DNA of 5,053 nucleotides from CAINEC01 sp046073825. GTDB lineage: Bacteria > Bacteroidota > Bacteroidia > AKYH767-A > OLB10. Positions 1 through 5,053 of this stretch are shown here, in pieces. The stretch spans positions 1 through 5,053 of the forward strand of contig JBJTMY010000085.1 of the NCBI GenBank assembly GCA_046073825.1, read 5' to 3'. How positions within the stretch are numbered: position 1 is the stretch's first letter; each line of letters starts with the position of its first letter. The notes under the pieces were generated by a model. It did no database searches, was not told the origin of the DNA, and saw only the letters and a list, made by a program, of their open reading frames with translations. Both the position numbers and the translations under genes were made by a program.

Positions 1-1
1 T

Positions 2-154
2 GTTGTCTTTGTTCGGAGAATAAATAGCAGAAAGTGCAGGCGAGAATAAATAACCAAAATTTTGATTTTTATCTAAGCGTGTTGTTAGATTTAATTTGAT
101 TTGAAATGGGTCCAGCTTACTACCGGTGCGAATTACCGAAGATACCTCCCTAAT
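2..154 (-). pseudogene. TonB receptor continuation, barrel fragment, other frame
   Basis: Read on the minus strand from 154 down to 2, this frame is open for 51 codons and runs off the window edge. It is one base out of phase with the main receptor frame. Its later part, LNLTTRLDKNQNFGYLFSP followed by ALSAIYSPNKDN (about 91-2), matches the barrel pattern of the same receptor class, in which an R-x-DKN-x-NF-x-x-x-FSP stretch precedes a strand. I therefore read it as the continuation of the broken receptor. The first third (154 to about 93) overlaps the inverted segment and is probably not native protein. There is no start codon or ribosome-binding site, so it would not be translated on its own. 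How much of the C-terminus survives to the left is not visible. Confidence 0.75.
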
Positions 155-181
155 TCACATGGAACCATTTCAAATCAAATT
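93..181. repeat. 22-bp inverted repeat flanking a 45-nt loop
   Basis: The left arm is 93-114 and the right arm 160-181. The reverse complement of one matches the other at 21 of 22 positions; the single mismatch pairs 110 with 164. The loop is 115-159. The match stops abruptly at the outer edge (92/182). The right arm sits where the main receptor frame is last native, and the left arm borders the resumed frame. The arms can be explained by the sequence coding for KFDLKW being copied a second time in reverse. Confidence 0.9.
95..169 (+). other. Inverted piece of the TonB receptor gene
   Basis: Read on the plus strand, opposite to the receptor, these 25 codons give FDLKWVQLTTG followed by ANYRRYLPNSHGTI. 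The first five residues repeat the end of the intact minus-strand part (EYKFDLKW). The remainder is what this receptor class has next: a strand ending in G-x-NYRxY, then NSxGTI. The piece therefore belongs directly after the main frame but lies backwards. It has no start codon and is not a separate gene. The family pattern is from memory; the duplicated FDLKW and the orientation are seen directly. Confidence 0.8.
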
Positions 182-1871
182 TGTATTCACCATGAATATG
201 CGCCAAAGCCGATTTGTCAAAAAACTTTGATCCGCCGCCATTAAAAGTTTCTCTAGAAGTGATACTCGCAAAGGCACTATCGAACGTGGCTGTTCCAGGA
301 ATTAAGTAGGCGTTTGTGTTTTTAACAGGATTCGCATAAGCATCTGCAAAAGCACTTGCAGTATTATGATAAAGAGTAAGTGAATCGTAGTAATTGTTTA
401 ATAAAAATGGATTAATGGCCGCTAAATAATCTTCGTAATTGGCAAATTGTGCAGGTTGTGGAAAACCTGGAAAGTTTTTAATGTTCTGAAAGTAATGATT
501 ATTGTTGAAGCAATTTGTATAATCATTAACCCACTCGTTATCGGACTTCACCGATTTTTGCAAAAGCAATGCAGTGAAAAAAGCATCATACGATTTTCCT
601 GCATCTTCCGAAGTTAAGTAAGCACGTATAAAATATTTATTATTCTTTTTTAATTCAAGTCTGTTCTGAAAAAATAAAATATCTTTTAGTGAATAGCGAT
701 TGTCACCTTGATAAATCGTAGTTCCTGTACCAAAGCTTGAAGATGCAATTAATTCAGTTTCTTTATCAATTTTGTAGTGTGCCGCCGTGCTTAATTTAAT
801 ATTGCGTGTGTTGTAGTCCACTAAATCTTTTTCTGCATATCCAGTACGATAAATTATTCCAAACCCCGGTCGTGAGGTAGGGACTTGTGATAGATCTCCA
901 CCCGAAAAATATTCATCGCCATAAATATTTACAGCGTCATATCCTCCTGGATTATGCATGTCGCTTTTTGATGCAAGTGTTGGATTTAAATTATTGGCTT
1001 CCCAATCGCGCGCCTTAAAAAAGCTAGCATTGAATTTTATTCCGAGTTTGTCTTCTTTCAATTGGTTTTTAAAAACCACAGCATAACGGAACGATGACTC
1101 TAATAAATCACGGGTGCCACTTTTAACTTGTATTTCAAAGCCTGGTCGTACAAACGGACTTCGCGTGGTCATACTTATAACACCATTGAATGCGTTAGGT
1201 CCATAAAACGCAGAGCTAGCGCCTACAATTAACTCTACTTTTTGAATATCTAATTCTGAAGAGCCAAGAAAGTTACCCAATGAGAAATTTAATCCAGGTG
1301 CCTGATTATCGACTCCATCAATTATTTGTAATGAACGAACTGGCGAAGTGCTGTTAAATCCTCGTGTATTTATCACTTTGAATCCTAAACTAGCAGAAGT
1401 CATATCAACACCTTTGAGATTCCCAAGTCCTTCATAAAAATTAGCCGCAGTGGTTTGTTTGATCGCAATATAATCGAGCGCTTCTACTGTTACCGGCGAC
1501 TCTTTCTGCTTTTCTGTTAGTCGTCGGTCGGTAATTTCTACTGTCTTAAAGGTCTTCGCATCAGGAGTCAATTCAATATTTAGCAGCTTGTCTGCATTCG
1601 TAATATTGATCTCATAACTGATATAACCAATGTTGCGAACTTGTAGAATACAGGGCAAAGAAGTGGCTTTCAAGGTAAATTTTCCATCCATATCGGTTGT
1701 TGCTCCGATACTACTTCCTTTAATATTAACAACAGCTCCAAAAAGAAATTCATTGGTTACTTTATCTTTTACTGTTCCGTTTATGGTCTGCGCAAAAGTT
1801 ACATTGAAAGTGAAGATTAAAATACTACAAAGCCAAAGACTTCGTTGGAGTAGTGGTTGACCAATATTCAT
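150..1871 (-). CDS. TonB-dependent receptor, N-terminal part, interrupted
   Basis: This is an outer-membrane receptor/transporter for an unknown ligand, energised by TonB. Residue numbers below count from the upstream ATG at 1889. A signal peptide (arginine, then the hydrophobic run LWLCSILIFTFNVTFA) is followed by a CarboxypepD_reg-like domain at about 34-108 (INGTVKDK, GATTDMDGKF, VRNIGY). A plug domain at about 125-243 carries the family motifs IIDGVDNQ and VELIVGASSAFYGPNAFNGV, and barrel strands follow from about 250. I prefer the start at 1871 (MNIGQPLL) because a promoter match overlaps the upstream ATG. The frame stops at 150 inside the barrel, far short of the roughly 900 residues usual for this architecture. 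Native sequence runs to about W575; the last four residues, FHVN, come from the inverted segment described separately. The gene is divergent from the MORN protein. Family assignment is secure; the ligand is unknown and a functional product is unlikely if the sequence is correct. Confidence 0.9.
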   Translation of the reverse strand: MNIGQPLLQRSLWLCSILIFTFNVTFAQTINGTVKDKVTNEFLFGAVVNIKGSSIGATTDMDGKFTLKATSLPCILQVRNIGYISYEINITNADKLLNIELTPDAKTFKTVEITDRRLTEKQKESPVTVEALDYIAIKQTTAANFYEGLGNLKGVDMTSASLGFKVINTRGFNSTSPVRSLQIIDGVDNQAPGLNFSLGNFLGSSELDIQKVELIVGASSAFYGPNAFNGVISMTTRSPFVRPGFEIQVKSGTRDLLESSFRYAVVFKNQLKEDKLGIKFNASFFKARDWEANNLNPTLASKSDMHNPGGYDAVNIYGDEYFSGGDLSQVPTSRPGFGIIYRTGYAEKDLVDYNTRNIKLSTAAHYKIDKETELIASSSFGTGTTIYQGDNRYSLKDILFFQNRLELKKNNKYFIRAYLTSEDAGKSYDAFFTALLLQKSVKSDNEWVNDYTNCFNNNHYFQNIKNFPGFPQPAQFANYEDYLAAINPFLLNNYYDSLTLYHNTASAFADAYANPVKNTNAYLIPGTATFDSAFASITSRETFNGGGSKFFDKSALAHIHGEYKFDLKWFHVN

Positions 1872-1877
1872 AGTTAA

Positions 1878-1907
1878 CAAAATTATCATTTTTTAGATAC
1901 CTTCCAA
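1878..1907 (-). promoter_or_regulatory. Bacteroidota-type promoter of the receptor gene
   Basis: On the minus strand, TTG (1907-1905) is followed after exactly 19 nt by TAATTTTG (1885-1878). This is a full match to the Bacteroidota consensus TTG, N19, TAnnTTTG. The -7 box ends 6 nt before the ATG at 1871, so transcription would begin at or next to that codon and the mRNA would be almost leaderless. The box also overlaps the first codons of the longer candidate frame starting at 1889, which argues against that start. This is a consensus match only; no transcription start is known. Confidence 0.6.
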
Positions 1908-1932
1908 GTGCATGTAATATCGCAGAATCTTT

Positions 1933-1940
1933 TAATTTTA
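1933..1940 (+). promoter_or_regulatory. Probable -7 box of the MORN protein gene
   Basis: TAATTTTA matches TAnnTTTG at all but the last base and lies 5 nt before the ATG at 1946, a placement that implies a leaderless or nearly leaderless transcript. I see no TTG 19 nt upstream, so the -33 element is weak or absent. The box faces away from the receptor promoter within the same 74-bp gap. Confidence 0.45.
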
Positions 1941-1945
1941 CTGCC

Positions 1946-2683
1946 ATGAAAAAGTCAGCAATTCTATTGGTTATTTTAATTGTTCTAGGACTTCAATCGT
2001 CCAACGTTTTTGCTCAAAATAATAAATGGAAATCATTTCAATTGTATAACGGAGATACCATTAACCGAGTTGATGTAAAAGGAATGAAGCAAGGTGTATG
2101 GATGAAATTTTATGAATCGAAAAAAGTATTGGGCGAAACAACTTTTAAAAACAATTTGCAAGTAGGATTGTCTAAATCGTTTTTTGAGAGTGGAAAAATA
2201 CAAGCCGAAATTCGTAATGCAAACGATGGTAAATCAGCCAAGGTGGTGATGTATTATGAATCAGGTAAAATCCATTCGAAGGGTAATTATAAATTGCAAA
2301 AGAAAGATAGCGTTTGGAATTATTATTCTGAAGATTCTTTATTAACGAAAGTGGAATCGTACAAATCAGGTGTTCGTGATGGGAAGTGGATCGTATTTTA
2401 TCCAAATGGAATAAAAGCCGAAGAGAAAACATTTATTAACGATAAAATTAACGGCTGGTATATTCAATATGCTGATAATGGGAATAAAATTTTCGAGCAG
2501 GAATTTGTAAACGACGTAGAAAATGGAGTGGTGCGTGTGTATGGTCCAGAAGGAAAAATTAAGACTGTCGGAAAGTTCAAAAACGGACTGCGAGATGGGA
2601 ATTGGCAAGATATGGATGCAATGGGACGTACGCTAAAAAAATATACGTATGTGAACGGGAAGTTGCCCGATGAAGATCAATAA
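1946..2683 (+). CDS. Secreted MORN/YwqK-type repeat protein
   Basis: This 245-residue exported protein has unknown function. A signal peptide (MKKSAILLVILIVLGLQ, with likely cleavage after VFA at about 23) leads into about eight repeats of some 23 residues, spanning about 46-238. Each repeat approximates G-x-W-x-x-Y-x-x-x-G-K-x-x-x-E-x-x-F-x-x-G/D, as in the MORN_2 variant. The clearest units are RDGKWIVFYPNGIKAEEKTF, INGWYIQYADNGNKIFEQEF and RDGNWQDMDAMGRTLKKY. Proteins of this type are often labelled 'YwqK family antitoxin', but nothing here supports a toxin-antitoxin role: there is no partner toxin and the protein is exported. The repeats probably form a beta-hairpin solenoid in the periplasm or at the cell surface. 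The gene starts 74 bp from the divergent receptor and ends 11 bp from the convergent nfu gene. The start is fixed by the signal peptide and the -7 box 5 nt upstream. Confidence 0.85.
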   Translation: MKKSAILLVILIVLGLQSSNVFAQNNKWKSFQLYNGDTINRVDVKGMKQGVWMKFYESKKVLGETTFKNNLQVGLSKSFFESGKIQAEIRNANDGKSAKVVMYYESGKIHSKGNYKLQKKDSVWNYYSEDSLLTKVESYKSGVRDGKWIVFYPNGIKAEEKTFINDKINGWYIQYADNGNKIFEQEFVNDVENGVVRVYGPEGKIKTVGKFKNGLRDGNWQDMDAMGRTLKKYTYVNGKLPDEDQ

Positions 2684-2694
2684 AGCAGAATGGC

Positions 2695-2937
2695 TTAGTT
2701 TTGATTTACTGCCTCTACACCTTTGATTTCAGGTATTGCTTTTAAAAGGGATTGTTCAATTCCTGCCTTTAAGGTCATACTGCTCATAGAGCAAGATGAA
2801 CAAGCTCCTTCCAGCTGAACACGAACGACCATATCATCTGTTAATTCTACAAATGAAACATTTCCATTGTCTGCCTCAAGATACGGTCGCAGCTGAGCAA
2901 GTGTTTCTTCTATTCTGTCGATTAATTGTGTTTTCAT
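2695..2937 (-). CDS. Nfu-type Fe-S scaffold protein (NifU C-terminal domain)
   Basis: This 80-residue protein consists almost entirely of one NifU C-terminal (Nfu) domain, which binds a [4Fe-4S] cluster between subunits and passes it to target proteins in the cytoplasm. The diagnostic features are the N-terminal helix and turn (LRPYLEADNGNVSFVEL), the strand VVRVQLEGAC, and the cluster-binding pair C46-x-x-C49 within GACSSCSMSSMTLKAGIE. It lacks the degenerate A-type domain of NfuA and the N-terminal IscU-like part of NifU, which is normal for the short stand-alone form in Bacteroidota. It begins 7 nt after the mrp stop, so the two are almost certainly one transcript. No obvious Shine-Dalgarno sequence precedes it, as is common in this phylum. 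Its 3' end lies 11 bp from the end of the convergent MORN gene. Confidence 0.93.
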   Translation of the reverse strand: MKTQLIDRIEETLAQLRPYLEADNGNVSFVELTDDMVVRVQLEGACSSCSMSSMTLKAGIEQSLLKAIPEIKGVEAVNQN

Positions 2938-2944
2938 ACGATTA

Positions 2945-4024
2945 TTAATTCGTCATTGCAGGTTGTGCATTACGAATAGCAATTTGTTGGGCTACATTTC
3001 CGGCGATGGTGAGTAATGGTAAATATGCAGGCCCTAGTTCATCTAATATAGCAGGATATCCTTGGTCACCACCTTCGCAGATGCTTTGTATTAAGGGCAA
3101 TTCTCCTAAGAAAGGAATAGTTAAATCAGTTGCTAATTTTTTACAGCCGTCTTTTCCAAATAAGTAATATTTATTATCCGGTAATTCTTTAGGAGTAAAA
3201 TACGCCATGTTCTCAATAATACCAATAATTGGGATGTTGATTTGTTCCATTCGGAACATGCCTATGCCTTTAAGTGTATCGGCTAAGGCTACTTGTTGAG
3301 GGGTTGATACGATGATAGCTCCAGTAAGAGGTACCGATGCCGCAAGTGTTAAATGTACATCGCCTGTTCCAGGCGGAAGGTCAATAAATAAATAATCTAA
3401 TTCGCCCCAATCACCATCTGAAAATAATTGACGCAGTGCTTTTGCTGCCATTGGTCCACGCCAAACAATTGCTTGTGCAGGATCGGTTAAAAAACCAATC
3501 GATAAAAGTTTAACACCATATCTTTCCACGGGCACCATGAGTTGCATGCCGTCGCGTTCAGTAATAAAAAGTTGTTCGTGTTCAACACCAAACATAATCG
3601 GTTGCGATGGTCCGTAAATATCTGCATCTATTAAACCTACACGAGCTCCTGTCTGTGCCATTGCGATGGCAAGGTTGGCCGCTACGGTAGATTTTCCAAC
3701 ACCTCCTTTACCAGAAGATACCGCAATGATGTTTTTAACACCTTTCAGAAAATCGTTTGATTGGTTACGTTGTGTTGTTACACGTGCTGTCATGTTCACT
3801 GTTACGATGGCTTCTGCATCTACCAGGTGTATAATGGCATTGCGGCAGGCATTTGCAATGAGTTCTTTCAGTGGACAAGCAGGGGTGGTGAGGATAACTG
3901 TAAAACTTACATTCTTTCCTTCAATTTCAATATCGCTAATCATGTTAAGGGTAACCAAATCTTTTTTCAAATCGGGTTCCTCAACATGGCTTAATGCTTC
4001 TAATACTTGCTCTTTGGTAATCAT
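2945..4024 (-). CDS. mrp: Mrp/ApbC-type Fe-S carrier P-loop ATPase
   Basis: This 359-residue cytoplasmic ATPase is thought to carry and deliver Fe-S clusters to apoproteins. An N-terminal MIP18-like domain (about 1-80) carries the TTPACP motif with C50. The Mrp/NBP35 ATPase domain follows from about 97: a deviant Walker A SSGKGGVGKST (103-113, both lysines present), LIDADIYGPSQP (131-142) and Walker B YLFIDLPPGTGD (211-222). ENMAYFTPKELP (271-282) follows; many proteobacterial relatives have a C-x-x-C in this region, and here none is present. The remaining cysteines (C294, C317) do not form such a pair. This appears to be the usual state in Bacteroidota rather than a defect. Length is normal and the start is supported by the intact MIP18 N-terminus. 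The nfu gene 7 nt downstream supports the Fe-S role. A -7 box lies 16 nt upstream. Confidence 0.95.
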   Translation of the reverse strand: MITKEQVLEALSHVEEPDLKKDLVTLNMISDIEIEGKNVSFTVILTTPACPLKELIANACRNAIIHLVDAEAIVTVNMTARVTTQRNQSNDFLKGVKNIIAVSSGKGGVGKSTVAANLAIAMAQTGARVGLIDADIYGPSQPIMFGVEHEQLFITERDGMQLMVPVERYGVKLLSIGFLTDPAQAIVWRGPMAAKALRQLFSDGDWGELDYLFIDLPPGTGDVHLTLAASVPLTGAIIVSTPQQVALADTLKGIGMFRMEQINIPIIGIIENMAYFTPKELPDNKYYLFGKDGCKKLATDLTIPFLGELPLIQSICEGGDQGYPAILDELGPAYLPLLTIAGNVAQQIAIRNAQPAMTN

Positions 4025-4040
4025 GGTAAAAGGGTGTCGA

Positions 4041-4048
4041 CAAAGTTA
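4041..4048 (-). promoter_or_regulatory. -7 box of the mrp-nfu operon
   Basis: On the minus strand, TAACTTTG fully matches TAnnTTTG and lies 16 nt before the mrp ATG. A TTG at 4067-4065 is 16 nt further upstream, shorter than the usual 19 nt, so the -33 element is uncertain. That TTG falls in the T-run of the preceding terminator, so the two signals are packed together. No binding site for an iron or redox regulator is evident. Confidence 0.5.
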
Positions 4049-4063
4049 GGGCTATTCGTAGTA

Positions 4064-4097
4064 ACAAAAAAGAAACCCCGGAGTTTATTGTCCGGGG
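4064..4097 (-). terminator. Intrinsic terminator after the DUF6580-like gene
   Basis: A 7-bp GC-rich stem (TCCGGGG at 4091-4097 pairing with CCCCGGA at 4076-4082) encloses an 8-nt loop. On the minus strand it is followed by TTTCTTTTTTG (4075-4065), a good U-tract. It lies 23 nt after the stop of the membrane-protein gene and separates that gene from the mrp-nfu operon. On the plus strand no comparable T-run follows, so it acts in one direction. Confidence 0.88.
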
Positions 4098-4119
4098 CTT
4101 ACAATTATATTTTTAAAAA

Positions 4120-4656
4120 TTATTTTTTTATGTAAACAGGTACTCGCGATTTTACCAATGAATAACATCCGAAGAAAAACAAGGAATAAAATAAATCACC
4201 TGTAATTGTGCCTCGGAAGAAGGGTATAGCCATCGCAAAGCAATTCACTAATCCCGTCATTGTATAACCATAATAACCTAATATCCACACTCCAAAATTA
4301 GTGGTGATAAAAAACAAAATGGCTCCAGCCAATGTTCCTAAAAATATGTTTTTGAATTGTAATTGCTCTCTGATTTGAAATCCGATGAGAGAACTGAAAA
4401 TAGTACACCCATAAACTAAAATCATTTGATTATGAAAACCTGTACCATTTACTAATTGTAATAAAATATCACTGATGAACATTGCTGCGAAAGGGATCAA
4501 GATAGCAAGACGTTTGTCGTTCAATACAGCAGCCCCAAACAATGCCATAGCGGCAATTGGGGTGAAGTTCATAGGGTGAGGAATTAAACGGCTCAAAGCG
4601 CCTAAAAGGATAATTCCCGAGATAATACTGATGTCTTTAAGTTGAATGTTTTTCAC
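4120..4656 (-). CDS. Six-helix membrane protein, DUF6580/ECF S-component-like
   Basis: This 178-residue inner-membrane protein has about six hydrophobic segments (roughly 8-23, 31-46, 49-68, 76-94, 104-127 and 150-168). Size and topology resemble the substrate-binding S components of ECF transporters. RLIPHPMNFTPIAAMALFGA, FISD, TTNFGVW and the late AIPFFRGTITGDLFY stretch recall the family annotated as DUF6580 putative transport protein; that identification is from memory and the substrate is unknown. No ECF ATPase or T-component gene is visible nearby. The start is GTG: an in-frame TAG lies upstream at about 4693, no ATG intervenes, and the next internal ATG (M29) would remove the first helix. 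A weak GAAAAG lies about 8-13 nt before the GTG. The gene is ended by the terminator at 4064-4097 and is probably transcribed alone. Confidence 0.75.
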   Translation of the reverse strand: MKNIQLKDISIISGIILLGALSRLIPHPMNFTPIAAMALFGAAVLNDKRLAILIPFAAMFISDILLQLVNGTGFHNQMILVYGCTIFSSLIGFQIREQLQFKNIFLGTLAGAILFFITTNFGVWILGYYGYTMTGLVNCFAMAIPFFRGTITGDLFYSLFFFGCYSLVKSRVPVYIKK

Positions 4657-4677
4657 GATGATAATCTTTTCAGAATG

Positions 4678-4685
4678 CGAATATA
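4678..4685 (-). promoter_or_regulatory. Possible -7 box of the DUF6580-like gene
   Basis: On the minus strand, TATATTCG matches TAnnTTTG except at one base and lies 21 nt before the GTG start. No clear TTG is present about 19 nt upstream. The 12-bp palindrome at 4691-4702 lies just upstream, where the spacer would be. This is a weak call based on position and partial consensus. Confidence 0.3.
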
Positions 4686-4690
4686 CAACG

Positions 4691-4702
4691 AACTAATTAG
4701 TT
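4691..4702. repeat. 12-bp perfect palindrome, operator-like
   Basis: AACTAATTAGTT is its own reverse complement; the symmetry ends at both flanks (4690 G, 4703 T). It sits in the 116-bp gap between the two membrane-protein genes, 6 bp upstream of the possible -7 box. A repressor bound there could block transcription, but in AT-rich DNA a 12-bp palindrome can also arise by chance. Confidence 0.35.
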
Positions 4703-4772
4703 TTTGAAGGGGAATGAAATTAAATTGCGGGGTGTGCCCAAATAGGCAATCAATCAAGCTCGCGTATCAGTT

Positions 4773-5051
4773 TTAATCAATAAAATTTTTAGTTGCTCCT
4801 CTGTAAATTGTCCTGCAAATTTTTGTAATAACACTAAGTAAATAAGCATTTATTGCAATAGAGATAGGAATAAACAAAATATCAAATGCGCTGCTGTTAT
4901 TGAAAATCCCATCGCCTAAAAGTCTTGCAATAAAAGTAATTGCACCTATAAATTCATGTTTAATTTGACTAGATTGGGTGATTAATGTACCTTCCTCAAA
5001 TTGAGCGGCATCGGCAATGCATAAAAAGAATAAAAAGGTTAGGATAATGGT
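4773..5051 (-). CDS. Unrecognised membrane or exported protein, C-terminal part
   Basis: This frame is open from the right edge of the window to a TAA at 4775-4773, giving 92 codons with no in-frame start codon, so the 5' end lies outside. I do not recognise it. It begins with a strongly hydrophobic run (TIILTFLFFLCIADAAQ), which could be the core of a signal peptide cleaved near ADA, or a membrane helix. A polar stretch (FEEGTLITQSSQIKHE) follows, then a moderately hydrophobic part (FIGAITFIARLLGDGIF), and a clear membrane segment (FDILFIPISIAINAYLLSVI) with a basic tail (KICRTIYRGATKNFID) that would stay in the cytoplasm. It runs in the same direction as the DUF6580-like gene, 116 bp away, with no recognisable terminator between them. 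The coding call rests on the long open frame and membrane-protein composition. Confidence 0.6.
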   Translation of the reverse strand, partial: TIILTFLFFLCIADAAQFEEGTLITQSSQIKHEFIGAITFIARLLGDGIFNNSSAFDILFIPISIAINAYLLSVITKICRTIYRGATKNFID

Positions 5052-5053
5052 GT

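Noticed and set aside
93..181. Insertion sequence, attachment site or CRISPR-like unit at the inverted repeat
   Set aside because: The loop encodes receptor sequence in reverse. There is no transposase, no target-site duplication and only one pair of arms.
1630..1860. 76-codon plus-strand open frame opposite the receptor N-terminus
   Set aside because: It is antisense to the well-supported regulatory-like domain and signal peptide, with no family resemblance.
1872..1889. Longer receptor start at ATG 1889 (adds MIILLT)
   Set aside because: GGAAGG about 12 nt upstream could serve it, but the full promoter match TTG-N19-TAATTTTG overlaps these codons and the signal peptide is better formed from the ATG at 1871. 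It remains possible.
2172..2608. Two overlapping minus-strand open frames opposite the MORN gene
   Set aside because: They are shadows of a repeat-rich gene with a clear signal peptide and eight units, and show no recognisable features of their own.
2683..2696. Possible shared bidirectional terminator between the MORN gene and nfu
   Set aside because: The only hairpin is a 4-bp stem (AAGC/GCTT) with a weak T-rich tail, overlapping both stop codons; too weak to call.
3666..4049. 127-codon open frame on the plus strand opposite mrp
   Set aside because: It lies antisense to the conserved MIP18 and Walker A coding region, has no promoter or recognisable domain, and its composition follows from the opposite strand.
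4735..4748. Hairpin TGCC-CAAATA-GGCA after the right-edge gene
   Set aside because: The stem has only 4 bp and no T-run follows on the minus strand, so it is not supported as a terminator.

Overview
The window looks like chromosomal DNA from a member of the Bacteroidota. The DNA is AT-rich. It carries an outer-membrane TonB-dependent receptor with an N-terminal carboxypeptidase-regulatory-like domain and a secreted MORN/YwqK-type repeat protein. Its Mrp ATPase has the MIP18-domain architecture and the 'YFTPKELPDNKYYLFGK' stretch typical of this phylum. Several genes are preceded by matches to the Bacteroidota promoter consensus (TTG, about 19 nt, TAnnTTTG). I cannot name the genus.

Layout from left to right. 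Positions 1-1871 hold a TonB-dependent receptor on the minus strand, broken near its 3' side. The main open frame stops at 150. The barrel sequence resumes in another frame (154 to 2) and runs off the window. Between the two parts lies a short piece of the same receptor lying backwards (95-169, coding on the plus strand), flanked by a 22-bp inverted repeat. A 74-bp divergent promoter region separates the receptor from a plus-strand secreted MORN-repeat protein (1946-2683). That gene converges, with an 11-bp gap, on a minus-strand two-gene operon: an Mrp/ApbC-type Fe-S carrier ATPase (2945-4024) followed 7 nt later by a stand-alone Nfu-type Fe-S scaffold domain (2695-2937). Upstream of that operon are a strong intrinsic terminator (4064-4097) and the gene it ends, a six-helix membrane protein of the DUF6580/ECF S-component-like type (4120-4656, GTG start). 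The right edge holds the C-terminal part of an unrecognised membrane or exported protein (4773-5051).

Functionally, the mrp-nfu pair is a coherent Fe-S cluster assembly and delivery unit. The receptor and the MORN protein share a divergent promoter region and are both exported, but nothing shows that they act together.

The most noteworthy signal is the rearranged receptor. Flipping the 45-nt loop between the inverted arms restores a recognisable barrel motif (ANYRRYLPNSHG) in frame with the upstream part, so the inverted orientation is real in the sequence as given. However, the flip alone does not join the frame of the downstream part, and roughly 30 residues seem to be missing. This fits a snap-back template switch with deletion (in vivo, or an amplification/assembly artefact) better than a clean phase-variation switch. 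I found no clear new multi-gene system.
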